From positions 1-64,000 of the forward strand of contig NZ_JAMXKF010000007.1 in assembly GCF_024220585.1 (NCBI RefSeq): a DNA stretch of 64,000 bases, read 5' to 3'. The position numbers and the translations under genes are program-made. The stretch is from Dyadobacter diqingensis. GTDB lineage: Bacteria > Bacteroidota > Bacteroidia > Cytophagales > Spirosomataceae. Positions 7,089 through 17,500 of the stretch are shown here, piece after piece. Under the pieces are notes generated by a model. That model saw nothing but the letters and a program-made list of their open reading frames with translations. It was not told where the DNA came from and did no database searches. Positions within the stretch are counted from its first letter, which is position 1. Each line of letters opens with the position of its first letter.

Positions 7089-9560
7089 ATGATTCTGACC
7101 GAAAATAGTACCGCATCCATAGAAACCAAAGCGACCTACCTGCTCACCGATAGCCGCCAACTCTCATTTCCTGAACAAAGTATCTTTTTTGCCATCAAAG
7201 GGGAACGCCATGACGGGCACCAGTTCCTCAAAGAACTCTATAACAAAGGCGTAAGGGAGTTTGTGATTGAAGAAACTTCACTGAACGATGCACTGCGCGC
7301 CGAGATCGAAACCTGGCAAAATGCGACAGTCTGGACGGTTTTTTCCAGTATCAGGGCATTGCAGAAAATTGTAGCGGCGCATCGCAGCCAGTTTTCTATA
7401 CCGGTTCTGGGTATTGTAGGCAGCAACGGGAAAACAATCATCAAGGAATGGCTGGCGCAGTTAACCGCGCCGGGCGAAAGGGTTATTGCCAGTCCCAAAA
7501 GTTATAACTCGCAAATTGGTGTACCGCTTTCGGTCTGGAACTTAAAAAAAGAGCATACACTGGCCATTTTTGAGGCGGGGATTTCCCGTGCGCACGAAAT
7601 GGAATATCTTCAGACCGTCATCCGTCCTACCGTTGGAATCTTTACCAACATCGGCTCAGCACATGATGACGGTTTCAGGAGCCGTAAACAAAAAATCACG
7701 GAAAAACTCCGTCTTTTCACCAAAGTCAAAACCCTGATTTACTGCAAAGACTACACAGAAGTTGATGAAGAAATAAAACTAATACTCCGCCCGGTTAACC
7801 CGTTCCTGAAAACCATCAGCTGGGGAAGCAGATCTGACGCGGCAGTCAACGTCTCATATGATTCGCGGAAAGATAAAACACAGATAAAACTGTCCGGATT
7901 GTTCGGAGAAATGAGTTTTGAAACCCCGTTCCGCGACGAGGCTTCACTGGAAAACCTTACCAATTGCATTTTGTTTCTGCTGGATTTCGGGCTTGCGGCG
8001 CCGGTCATTCAGGAGCGGATTCTGATGCTTCGCCCGGTTTCCATGCGTCTGGAATTGAAGGAAGGTATCAATAACTGTTACGTTATTGACGACACCTACA
8101 ACAATGACCTTCAGGGGCTCACCATGGCGCTGAACTTCCTGACACAACAGGAGCAAAGAACGCACAAGACTGTTATTTTATCCGACGTCCTTCAGACAGG
8201 ACAGGTACCGGCAGAACTTTACGGCGTGATCTCCCAGCTCCTGCGAGAAAAGAAAATTGACAGGTTGGTGGGTATAGGACCGGAAATGAGCAGACAAATC
8301 GCTCAGTTTGATATGCCGGAGAAAGACTTTTATGAGGACACCAATTCATTCCTGAAAGATTTCCCATTTAATTCCCTGAACAACAGCCTTATCCTTGTCA
8401 AAGGCGCCAGACCGTTTTCGTTTGAAAAAATCGTACACCGTCTTCAGCAGAAAGTACACGGGACGGTATTGGAAATTAACCTGGATGCGTTAACCAATAA
8501 TCTTAATTTTTACAGGACTAAAATTGGTTCTGACACGAAAATTATGGTCATGGTAAAGGCTTTTGCTTATGGCAGCGGAAGTTCGGAAGTCGCGAGTTTA
8601 CTGCAATACCATCGGGTGGATTATTTGGGTGTGGCCTATGCCGACGAGGGTGTTTCGCTGCGCCAAAGCGGGATCACCTTACCGATTATGGTGATGAATT
8701 CCACCGCACCCACTTTCGATACACTTCTTCAATATCATCTGGAGCCGGAAATTTACAGCCGCCGGATGATGACAGACTGGATTGAATTTGTGAACCGTAA
8801 AAACAATTCTGCCGACATTCCATCTGTTCATTTGAAACTGGACACCGGCATGCACCGCCTGGGATTTGTGGAGGACGATTATGAATGGCTTACGCAACAG
8901 CTGACGAATAACCCGTCCATCCGCGTTTCGACAATTTTCAGTCATTTGGTGGGTGCAGATGAAGGTGTGCACAACAGTTTTTCTCAGCTTCAATACGAGC
9001 GTTTTATAAAAGGATCAACCCTTATTCAGGACGTGCTCGGCTATAAGATCACGCGGCATATACTAAATTCGGCCGGCATCGTCCGTTTCCCTGAATTTAA
9101 ACTCGACATGGTCAGGCTGGGAATTGGCTTGTACGGAGTAGAAGCCACGGGACAGCAGCAAAAATTTTTACAGTCTGTCGGGACACTCAAAACCGTTATC
9201 TCGCAGATCAAATACCTGGCAGCAGGTGAAACCGTGGGTTATAGCAGACGTGGTCACATCGAACACGATTCCGCTATTGCGACGCTCGCTATCGGTTATG
9301 CCGATGGTTATGACAGAGGCCTCGGGAACGGCGTTGGGCACGTTTGGGTCAATGGCACATTATGCCCGACCATCGGCAATGTCTGTATGGATATGACGAT
9401 GATTGATGTAACGAATGCAGTGGCCGAAGAAGGCGACGAGGTTATTATCTTCGGGAAAGAGGTCATGATCACCGACCTTGCAGCACGTATCGGCACCATC
9501 CCTTATGAACTATTAACCGGAATCGGTGAAAGAGTTAAAAGAGTTTTCTTTAAGGAATAA
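7089..9560 (+). CDS. murF-alr: Bifunctional MurF ligase / alanine racemase
   Basis: This 823-residue fusion makes D-alanine and supports its use in the peptidoglycan precursor. Residues 1-455 are the MurF part (UDP-MurNAc-tripeptide:D-Ala-D-Ala ligase) with the ATP loop GSNGKT at 111-116. Residues from about 460 are a fold-type III alanine racemase with the PLP lysine at about 490 in MVKAFAYGSG and the GYSRRG and GNVCMDMTMIDVT motifs near the C terminus. The fusion is known in Bacteroidota; coupling supply and use of D-Ala-D-Ala is the usual explanation. ATG 7089 is preferred over TTG 7065 because the -7 box covers the TTG. A shared terminator follows at once. Confidence 0.95.
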   Translation: MILTENSTASIETKATYLLTDSRQLSFPEQSIFFAIKGERHDGHQFLKELYNKGVREFVIEETSLNDALRAEIETWQNATVWTVFSSIRALQKIVAAHRSQFSIPVLGIVGSNGKTIIKEWLAQLTAPGERVIASPKSYNSQIGVPLSVWNLKKEHTLAIFEAGISRAHEMEYLQTVIRPTVGIFTNIGSAHDDGFRSRKQKITEKLRLFTKVKTLIYCKDYTEVDEEIKLILRPVNPFLKTISWGSRSDAAVNVSYDSRKDKTQIKLSGLFGEMSFETPFRDEASLENLTNCILFLLDFGLAAPVIQERILMLRPVSMRLELKEGINNCYVIDDTYNNDLQGLTMALNFLTQQEQRTHKTVILSDVLQTGQVPAELYGVISQLLREKKIDRLVGIGPEMSRQIAQFDMPEKDFYEDTNSFLKDFPFNSLNNSLILVKGARPFSFEKIVHRLQQKVHGTVLEINLDALTNNLNFYRTKIGSDTKIMVMVKAFAYGSGSSEVASLLQYHRVDYLGVAYADEGVSLRQSGITLPIMVMNSTAPTFDTLLQYHLEPEIYSRRMMTDWIEFVNRKNNSADIPSVHLKLDTGMHRLGFVEDDYEWLTQQLTNNPSIRVSTIFSHLVGADEGVHNSFSQLQYERFIKGSTLIQDVLGYKITRHILNSAGIVRFPEFKLDMVRLGIGLYGVEATGQQQKFLQSVGTLKTVISQIKYLAAGETVGYSRRGHIEHDSAIATLAIGYADGYDRGLGNGVGHVWVNGTLCPTIGNVCMDMTMIDVTNAVAEEGDEVIIFGKEVMITDLAARIGTIPYELLTGIGERVKRVFFKE

Positions 9561-9604
9561 AGTAAAAAAGCCGTTTGAGATTGTCTCAAACGGCTTTTTT
9601 ACTT
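9560..9604. terminator. Bidirectional terminator between murF-alr and ppk1
   Basis: A 21-bp perfect stem (9560-9580 with 9584-9604), with A6 on one arm and T6 on the other, separates two convergent genes and can serve both strands. Confidence 0.92.
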
Positions 9605-9611
9605 TATTAAC

Positions 9612-11918
9612 TTACTCAGCTACCTGCTGCTCAGGCTCCGCTGACTGTTGTTGTTTGGCTATATCTTCTTCGATTGTGTCGGCCGGTTTCTGATCCGGAA
9701 CAAACAGTTTTACTTTCAGAACATCTTCCAGCGTCACATCAAAAAATGCTTTGTGAATATTCAGCGGCTCTTCACCAGGCTCTTTGCATTTGACATAACT
9801 TCCGTCCTCCTGCATTTCATAGGCATTGACATTGTCCATCAAACTGAAATAGAGAATGTGAATCGCTTCCTGCTTCACACGGATGTCCACAAGCTTAAAC
9901 AGCGATTCGATACGGCGGTCGAAACTGCGTACCATGGCGTCAGCACTGCCTCCGTACACCAAAGGCTCTCCGTTCTGGTGGAAATAGAATATCCGGGAAT
10001 GTTCCAAAAAGTCACCAACCAGTGATCGCACCGAAATATTTTCACTTAACCCTTTTCTTCTCGGGCGCAGACAACACATACCACGCACGATCAGCCGCAC
10101 GGGAACTCCCGCCTGCGACGCAGTGTACAACTCCTGGATTGTCTCCCGATCTTCCAGCGAATTTATTTTAATACAAATTCCGCATGGCAATCCCGCCTTC
10201 GCATTTTCGGCCTCATTGCGGATAAGCTCAATAAGCTTGTTACGCATGTAACGCGGTGCGGTGATCAGGTTCTGATATTCAGTAGGACTTGAATGTCCGG
10301 TAATTACATTAAAGAACTCCGAGATATCCTGGGTGTATTCTTCATTGGTAGTCAAAAGCCCCGTGTCGGTATATAATCTGGACGTATCCTCATTATAATT
10401 CCCACTCGACAAATGCGCATAACGGAGTACTTTATTGCCTTCATTACGAACGATCAGCAAAAGTTTCGTATGCGTTTTTAACTGACCGATACCATAAATT
10501 ACAAAACAACCTGCTTTTTGAAGGCGTTGCGCTTCACGGATATTATTCTCTTCGTCAAACCGTGCTTTTACTTCAAACAAAACCGCTACGTGTTTGCCAT
10601 TTTCAGCGGCGCGAAGCAACGCATCCGTCACGCGTGAGTTTTTAGCTAAACGGTAAATTGTCAGTTTTATAGAAAGTACCTTCGGGTCATCCGCAGCTTG
10701 TTCCAGCAATTGCAGAACAGGCTCGAAGTTATTGTAAGGATGGTGCAAAAGGATATCCCTTTCTTTCATTGCCTCAAAAACATCGGGAATACGCTCTCTT
10801 TCCAGTCCCAACGGTGGCACAGGCGCACGTACCGGCGGAATCTGATCTTTGAATTCAGGATGTTTTACAATGGCCCAAAGTGAAGTATAATCAATAATAC
10901 CTTCAACGCGGAAAACGTTGTAATCATCAATTTCCCAACGTTTCTTGATCAGGTTCAAAAGATCGGGATTCGTATCCGGCTCAATACAAACACTCACTAC
11001 ACGCCCCAAACGACGATTTTTTATTTTTTGTTTGATTTCATCAATGAAATCAGACTCCATATCATCACTCTCTTCCAATGAGAAATCACCATTTCTGATG
11101 ATCCTGAAAAGATTTGTAGAAACGATATCCACGTTGCGGTAAAGCTTGTAAATATGCGCTCTTACAATTTTTTCAATTGGAAGGAAAAGAATTTCATTTT
11201 CACGCTCAATCACATAAAAACGAGGCAGATTGAGCGGCAACTGTACAAAAGACAGTTTACGGTCTTCCTCGGAAGTAGTCCCTTTCACCTGCGTGATTAC
11301 CCCCAATACCAATACCTTAGCCAGAAGCACCGGAAAAGCATGGGTATAGTCAAACAACATCGGGGTAAGCATCGGGTACACTGTCCGCTCAAAATATTCC
11401 TCAATATCGGCAGTTTCATCCCCAGAAACATCTTCCATCCCCACCACACGAAAACCGTGCTGTGCAAAAAGTGGTTGAAGCTGGTTGGTATAACATTCAT
11501 TCTGAAGGCGCACAAATTCATGCAGTTCTTTCATGAGCATCTTCCTGAACGGGATTTCCCTTAATCCGGAATAGTCAACACGCTCTTTCCCATAGTCAAG
11601 ATAATTGTATAAACTCCCCAGCCTGATCGTAAAAAATTCATCAAGATTGGATGACGTGATGGCCAGAAATTTCAGTCGGTCGAAAAGGTTTCTTTCCTCA
11701 TTTTTTGCCTGATCCAACACCCGGTCGTTAAATTTCAGCCAGCTCAGATCACGACTTATGAAATCGCTCTGCTGGACCAAAGTATTCACCTTTTCCGTGG
11801 GACTTACCAGTTTTGCGTCGTCCATAGGGGTTTCTTTTGGGTTTTTAAAGAAGGAAAACAAACTTGAAAGTTTTCCTCTCCTTTCATGATTTGATATTGG
11901 ATCGGTATGGTCAGGCAT
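9612..11918 (-). CDS. ppk1: Polyphosphate kinase 1
   Basis: This 768-residue enzyme reversibly polymerises the gamma phosphate of ATP into polyphosphate. The PPK1 core starts near residue 53 with FISRDLSWLKFNDRVL, followed by the head domain and two phospholipase-D-like catalytic domains. The autophosphorylated histidine is in KTHTKLLL and the second catalytic histidine in FYFHQNGEP. The first 50 residues are a Ser/Lys-rich extension not needed for the fold. M32 (MDDAKL) is an alternative start at 11825 that would give a more usual length. The gene is monocistronic and convergent with murF-alr. Confidence 0.95.
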   Translation of the reverse strand: MPDHTDPISNHERRGKLSSLFSFFKNPKETPMDDAKLVSPTEKVNTLVQQSDFISRDLSWLKFNDRVLDQAKNEERNLFDRLKFLAITSSNLDEFFTIRLGSLYNYLDYGKERVDYSGLREIPFRKMLMKELHEFVRLQNECYTNQLQPLFAQHGFRVVGMEDVSGDETADIEEYFERTVYPMLTPMLFDYTHAFPVLLAKVLVLGVITQVKGTTSEEDRKLSFVQLPLNLPRFYVIERENEILFLPIEKIVRAHIYKLYRNVDIVSTNLFRIIRNGDFSLEESDDMESDFIDEIKQKIKNRRLGRVVSVCIEPDTNPDLLNLIKKRWEIDDYNVFRVEGIIDYTSLWAIVKHPEFKDQIPPVRAPVPPLGLERERIPDVFEAMKERDILLHHPYNNFEPVLQLLEQAADDPKVLSIKLTIYRLAKNSRVTDALLRAAENGKHVAVLFEVKARFDEENNIREAQRLQKAGCFVIYGIGQLKTHTKLLLIVRNEGNKVLRYAHLSSGNYNEDTSRLYTDTGLLTTNEEYTQDISEFFNVITGHSSPTEYQNLITAPRYMRNKLIELIRNEAENAKAGLPCGICIKINSLEDRETIQELYTASQAGVPVRLIVRGMCCLRPRRKGLSENISVRSLVGDFLEHSRIFYFHQNGEPLVYGGSADAMVRSFDRRIESLFKLVDIRVKQEAIHILYFSLMDNVNAYEMQEDGSYVKCKEPGEEPLNIHKAFFDVTLEDVLKVKLFVPDQKPADTIEEDIAKQQQSAEPEQQVAE

Positions 11919-12024
11919 AATGAAAATAAAAAATTAGGCAATCCGCGCATTAGTGTGCCACAAAATGCAACGAATCTGATTATATATTGTTTTCAGCAAG
12001 ATGAAGTTTCTGTTATCATTTAAT

Positions 12025-12062
12025 AAAAAAACGGACAACTGCACATAGTCAGCCATCCGTTT
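12025..12062 (-). terminator. Terminator of gyrB
   Basis: A stem with outer arms AAACGGA (12029-12035) and TCCGTTT (12056-12062) is followed on the minus strand by a T-rich tract. It lies 28 bases after the gyrB stop. Confidence 0.7.
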
Positions 12063-12089
12063 CTATATACTCACTACGGGAGCTGACTC

Positions 12090-14045
12090 TTACACGTCTA
12101 CACGAGCGTATTTTGCATTCTTCTCAATAAAATCGCGCCGCGGCCCAACTTCATCACCCATTAACATTGAAAATAAGTGATCTGCCTCAGCTGCTGACTC
12201 TACTGAAACTTGTTTAAGGCTTCTTCCATCAGGATTCATGGTTGTGCTCCACAACTGCTCGGCATTCATTTCTCCCAAACCTTTATAACGCTGAATATTT
12301 ACAAGATCTTCACGTCCATTACCAACTGCTTTAACTGCTTCCTCGCGTTGTTGTTCTGTCCAGCAATATCTTTCTTCTTTTCCTTTTTTAACAAGGTATA
12401 AAGGCGGCTGCGCAATGTAGATATAACCGTTGTCGATCAATATCTTCATGTAACGGAAGAAGAATGTCAGGATCAGGGTACGAATGTGACTACCGTCAAT
12501 ATCCGCATCCGTCATGATCACAATTTTGTGATAACGAAGTTTGTCAATATTCAACGCTCTTTCGTCACCGTCTTTTCCGATCTGCACACCCATTGCGGTG
12601 AACATATTCTTGATCTCCTCGTTTTCGTAGATACGGTATTCCTGTGCTTTTTCAACATTAAGGATTTTACCTCTCAATGGTAATATCGCCTGGAATGCAC
12701 GGTTACGGCCTTGCTTAGCCGTTCCACCCGCCGAATCCCCTTCGACAAGGTACAATTCGCAAATTGCCGGATCTGTTTCAGAACAATCTGAAAGTTTTCC
12801 TGGCAATCCTGTTCCCGTCAAAATATTCTTACGCTGCACCATTTCACGAGCCTTCTTCGCTGCGATACGGGCTTTGGCTGCAAGAATTACCTTATCAATA
12901 ATCGTCCTGGCTTCCTTAGGGTGTTCTGCAAGATAGGTGTCAAGCATTTCTGCCACCACCTGACTTACCACACTCACTACTTCGGAGTTACCAAGTTTCG
13001 TTTTTGTTTGTCCTTCAAATTGCGGCTCGGCAACTTTAACAGAAATAACCGCTGTCAGACCTTCACGGAAGTCGTCTCCGCTGATCTCGATTTTTTCTTT
13101 TGCCAGTACCCCCGACTTATCTGCGTAATTTTTTAGTGTTCTGGTCAATGCAGCCCTGAACCCCTGTACGTGCGTACCACCTTCGATGGTGTTAATGTTG
13201 TTTACATAAGAAAAAACATTTTCCCCGTAAGAAGTGTTGTACATCATCGCAATTTCCACAGGCACCGATCCTTTGGTGTTTTCCATGTAAATCGGTTCAG
13301 GAATTAATGCCTGACGAGTACCTTCAAGATACAGAACAAATTCGTTCAAACCAATTTGCGAATGGAATTCTTCACCACGAGGAACGCCATTTTCATCCAG
13401 TTCACGTTTGTCCTGCAACGTGATACGAATGCCTTTATTCAAAAAGGACAGCTCACGCAAACGGGTCGCAACAGTTTCGTATTTGTATTCTGTTACCGTG
13501 AAGATCGTAGCATCAGGCTTGAAATGAATAAACGTTCCCGTTTTTTCAGAATCTCCGATCACACGAACGGGATATAAAGGTTTCCCTTCGCTATATTCCT
13601 GTTCGAATATTTTACCCTCTCTGTGAATTTCTACACGGAGATGGATAGATAACGCATTAACGCAGGAAACCCCCACACCATGCAAACCACCTGAAACTTT
13701 ATAAGTGTCTTTATCAAATTTACCACCAGCGTGCAGTACGGTTAAAACAACCTCAAGTGCTGATTTTTTCTCTTTCGCCATGAGCCCGGTAGGAATCCCC
13801 CGGCCATTATCCTGAACAGTAATGGAATTATCTTCTTCTATCGTAACGTTGATGGTGTCGCAGTAGCCAGCCATTGCTTCATCAATGGAGTTATCAACGA
13901 CTTCCCAAATCAAATGGTGAACTCCCTTAAAACCAGTGTCACCAATGTACATAGCCGGACGTTTACGTACGGCTTCTAACCCTTCAAGAACCTGGATGTT
14001 ATCGGCTGAATAATTATTTACTTCAATCGCTGTTTCGTTTGCCAT
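12090..14045 (-). CDS. gyrB: DNA gyrase subunit B
   Basis: This 651-residue ATPase subunit of type II topoisomerase introduces negative supercoils together with GyrA. The GHKL ATPase domain shows VDNSIDEAMAG, DNGRGIP and GLHGVGVSCVNALS. The transducer domain follows. The TOPRIM domain has EGDSAGG and DADIDGSHIRTL, the metal-binding acidic residues. The C terminus with QRYKGLGEMNAEQLW and the final RRDFIEKNAKYARVDV is complete. The 5' leader of about 50 nucleotides contains a terminator-like hairpin (see separate entry). gyrA is not in the window. Confidence 0.97.
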   Translation of the reverse strand: MANETAIEVNNYSADNIQVLEGLEAVRKRPAMYIGDTGFKGVHHLIWEVVDNSIDEAMAGYCDTINVTIEEDNSITVQDNGRGIPTGLMAKEKKSALEVVLTVLHAGGKFDKDTYKVSGGLHGVGVSCVNALSIHLRVEIHREGKIFEQEYSEGKPLYPVRVIGDSEKTGTFIHFKPDATIFTVTEYKYETVATRLRELSFLNKGIRITLQDKRELDENGVPRGEEFHSQIGLNEFVLYLEGTRQALIPEPIYMENTKGSVPVEIAMMYNTSYGENVFSYVNNINTIEGGTHVQGFRAALTRTLKNYADKSGVLAKEKIEISGDDFREGLTAVISVKVAEPQFEGQTKTKLGNSEVVSVVSQVVAEMLDTYLAEHPKEARTIIDKVILAAKARIAAKKAREMVQRKNILTGTGLPGKLSDCSETDPAICELYLVEGDSAGGTAKQGRNRAFQAILPLRGKILNVEKAQEYRIYENEEIKNMFTAMGVQIGKDGDERALNIDKLRYHKIVIMTDADIDGSHIRTLILTFFFRYMKILIDNGYIYIAQPPLYLVKKGKEERYCWTEQQREEAVKAVGNGREDLVNIQRYKGLGEMNAEQLWSTTMNPDGRSLKQVSVESAAEADHLFSMLMGDEVGPRRDFIEKNAKYARVDV

Positions 14046-14067
14046 ATAGTTTGTTTTACTCTACGAT

Positions 14068-14093
14068 AAAAAGAGCCCATTTACGGGCTTTTT
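14068..14093 (-). promoter_or_regulatory. Terminator-like hairpin in the gyrB 5' leader
   Basis: Between the gyrB -7 box and the ATG lies a 9-bp stem (14070-14074 and GCCC, with GGGC and 14089-14093; one G-U pair), loop ATTTAC, followed on the minus strand by CTTTTTATC. The gene upstream has its own terminator at 14445-14485, so this element lies inside the gyrB leader and could attenuate transcription. Confidence 0.45.
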
Positions 14094-14100
14094 AAACATA

Positions 14101-14108
14101 CAAAGATA
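14101..14108 (-). promoter_or_regulatory. -7 box of gyrB
   Basis: TATCTTTG on the minus strand matches TAnnTTTG and lies about 55 bases before the gyrB ATG at 14045. No TTG at the -33 spacing. Confidence 0.5.
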
Positions 14109-14444
14109 CGATTTTTTCCGTCTTTTTCCTAGTGATGCCTGATATACATTTCTGCACTTTACCCCTTTTTTTATTATTTGAAAAATATTGTAAAACGGAT
14201 CGGGTATTGAGGTCTTTACGCTGAGTCAAAAATGTAAAACAAGAACAATGTCTATGCGTATCCGGGCACTCAAAAATGCAAAATTTGCAAAAAACGGAAC
14301 TAATCTACCCGTTATTTTCATATTTGCCTTTCAGAATATAGAAAATCCACCATAATTTAATCTGCTAAAAAAAGCTTCCAAGCCCGGAAATTTACGACAT
14401 GAGTCTGTCTTACAAGGCGATCAATTTTCTATTTATCGTAACAA

Positions 14445-14485
14445 AAAAATGCGGATGGCCGAAATATTCAGCCATCCGCATTTTT
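14445..14485 (-). terminator. Terminator of the ThuA / cytochrome fusion operon
   Basis: A 15-bp perfect stem (14445-14459 with 14471-14485) carries A5 and T5 ends, directly after the stop at 14503. Confidence 0.9.
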
Positions 14486-14502
14486 GCATAAAACCTATAT
14501 TG

Positions 14503-17500
14503 CTATTTTTCCATCGGATGCTCCTTAATCAACTGGTCGGGAGAATAGAAATCTACCTTACTCTCAGTGGCCGCTCTCACTTTTTTAACCCTTTCAGGTG
14601 AGATCGCACTGGCCTGATTACCAAAGGAATTACGAACGTAAGTCAGCACCGCTGCTACCTCATCATCTTTAAGCAATCCTCCGAAAGGCGTCATTGGTAC
14701 CTGTCCCGGATATTTCTTGCCACTCACCTCTATCGGCCCAAGCAGACCTTTCAAGGCAAGTTTTATCAACCGGTCTTCGTTGCCCAGGACCCAGTTGTTA
14801 GCAGTCAGGGGAGGGAAACCGGAAGCCGTTAAACCTTTTCCGTCAGCCTGATGGCAAGTACTGCAATATCCTTCTTTGGCATAAATCTCCTTACCCATGT
14901 TGAATAGTTGAAGTTCTTTACCTTTCAGACCAGATTTCACAACCGTCTCTTTTTCTTTCTTAACCGGCACTCCGTTCAGGTGCGCAACCGCCGTTTGATA
15001 GGCATGAATGGACCAGTCATCCAGCGGCTTTTTCTTCGCCTCTGCCAGAATAGGCAAACCTTTTTCCTTCCCAATCCAGGAAGCAGCCACAATTGCCGCC
15101 AGACGAACACGGCTGTTCTCATCCATAGCAGCCTGCATAAGCAATGCGGCCTGATCCGGAACCTGATGTCCTGTGTAACGAACAACCGTTACCGCAGCTG
15201 CCCGTGCGTGATAATCTTTCGCTTTCAAAACTTGTTTCAAGAGTTTTTGATCTACTTTATCCAACCCCCAGCTTACCCACAAGCCTTCCAGCAAATGATG
15301 CTCATATCTCGGATCTTTTTTATCCAGTTTAGCCACCCACAGGTTCAGCTTAGCCAACACCTGGTTTGCATCCCGGCCTCTCAGCTCGCGGCGTGTTCTG
15401 TAACGCGTACGGTATTCCGGTAGTTTAAGGTTATCCAAAAGCTCTTCAATACTCGCGCCGTCCACTTTCGCTGGCTTCACCAAAGGTCGTGAAGGATAAG
15501 TAATCCTGTAAATTCTTCCATGTGAGTGATCTCTCAATGGGTCGCGTGCGTTGTGCTGCATATGACCAATCAGGATGTTGTGCCAGTCGATCAGATAAAG
15601 GGAGCCATCCGGCGCAAACTCCATATCCACCGGACGGAAATTCCTGTCTTCACTTACAACCAGATCCGCGCGATGCTTGCTGATATAACCGGTTCCGTCA
15701 TCTTTCAGCGTATGTTCTTTCATCCCCAAAAATCCGATCGTGTTGTTGATCAGGAAATCTCCCTGAATATCATCCGGAAAATGGCGGCTTGAAACAAATT
15801 CCAGACCGGACGTCGGGCGTACACGATGGGCATCTTCCACGAGCTGCACCGACTTATGGGTATATTCGCCATACCTTGGCAAAACAGATCCAGGCATCAT
15901 CCAACGCACATCCGGACTTGAAGTTTCTGCAAAAAATGGCTGTCCCCAGTCATCAAAAGCAATACCCCATGGATTTGGAATCGAAAGCTGTGCTGTACGT
16001 TCCAGCTTGTGAAGCTGTGGCGCATAGCGATAGAAACCACCATTTGTCGCCCTTACCGGACCATATGAAGTTTCGACATTGGTATGCAAAAACACACCCT
16101 CGCCCGAATAAATAGCACCCGAAGGATCCACTGTAAACGCATGGCTGTTGTGGTGCGTATCGTGGTCATCAAATCCGCTTAAAAGGATTTCCTGCTTATC
16201 AGCCTTCCCGTCGCCGTCGGTATCCATCAGGATTTTAAAGTTTGTACCCTGCGATACATACACGCCTTCTTTGGCAATTTCAAAACCCAATGGAAGGTGC
16301 AAACCGTCAGCAAAAACCGTTTGTTTGTCCGCCTTTCCGTCGTTGTTGGTATCTTCAAAAATGATGATTTTGTCATTTGGTTTTGAATCTCCCGGTTTAT
16401 AATGCGGGTAACTCGGCATGGTTGCCACCCACAGGCGCCCCTTGTTGTCAAATGACATCTGCATCGGTTTTGCCAAATCAGGAAACTGTTCTTCCGAAGC
16501 AAAAAGCTCGATCTTATATCCAGCCGGCACTTTAAGTTTTTTAAGTGCATCCTCACCGTAGAGATATTCCAGACTTCCGTTTTTCTCCGGATTGAAATTC
16601 GTTTTTACCGGAGGCAGCTGTTTCGTATTTTTATCAGCAGCAGCGACGTCCATCTTCTCTCCTTTCGAGGCAGCCATCCAGATCGCCTGATCGCGGATTG
16701 CCGTCATTTCACGAATTTTTTCAATTTCCGCAGGATAGTTGTCCGGACCGAACGGATTATAACGACGACCATACACGTGTACTCCGTTTGGAATTTTATA
16801 GTCATTATGCCACATCCAGTTTTTCTCATTCACAGCCGCACGTACCAGATTTCTGTTGGATTCTGCCTTCGGCTTCACTTTTCCAAAAACATTATCGGAA
16901 AGCAGCAAAGCGAGTTTCTTATATCCTTCCTCATTTAACTGAGAGCCGTCTATCGTCAGATCCTGCTTACTTTCAGCATACCATTTTTGCGATGGTGTAA
17001 AAGCATCAACGAACAAAACCCGGTCGGTGCCCCGATTGTTTTGCTCGACAACTTCTTTCATACCTTTTGCATAAAGCGCAAGGTTCTCATTTTCCTTCTT
17101 GCCATTCGGCAGATCATATTTTGCCGACAAATCTTCGAAGGCGATCGGCGAAACAATAGCCAGCTGTGGCGGTGTTACGCCATTATAATTCTGGCTTAAA
17201 GTATGTTTGATAAACGCATCAAGCTCGGCTTTGTAGTTGGCAAGCCCTTCTTTTCCCTGAAATGATTCGTTATATCCAAAAAAGGCAACGATCACATCTG
17301 TTTTAAGACGTGTCAGCCATTGATCAGGTGTGTCAAAATGACCTTCACTTGACGAATTTTTGGCATATTCGGTCTGAAACTTCTCAGCACCTGGAAATGC
17401 CCAAGGCAGGTTCCGGCTGGCGTGTGGTCTGAAACCGGGGGTATCACCACCGTCACACATGTTCCGTATAAACAACAAACTATCTGGATAACGAACCTGC

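Larger units (their letters stand above)
14046..14502. other. 457-bp intergenic region gyrB to cytochrome fusion gene
   Basis: It holds the gyrB leader hairpin, the gyrB -7 box and the terminator of the leftward gene ending at 14503. Between about 14110 and 14440 I see nothing beyond AT-rich sequence; no open frame or tRNA-like fold was recognised. Confidence 0.6.

Noticed and set aside
14110..14440. Possible small RNA or tRNA upstream of gyrB
   Set aside because: No clover-leaf, promoter or terminator of its own could be found by eye.
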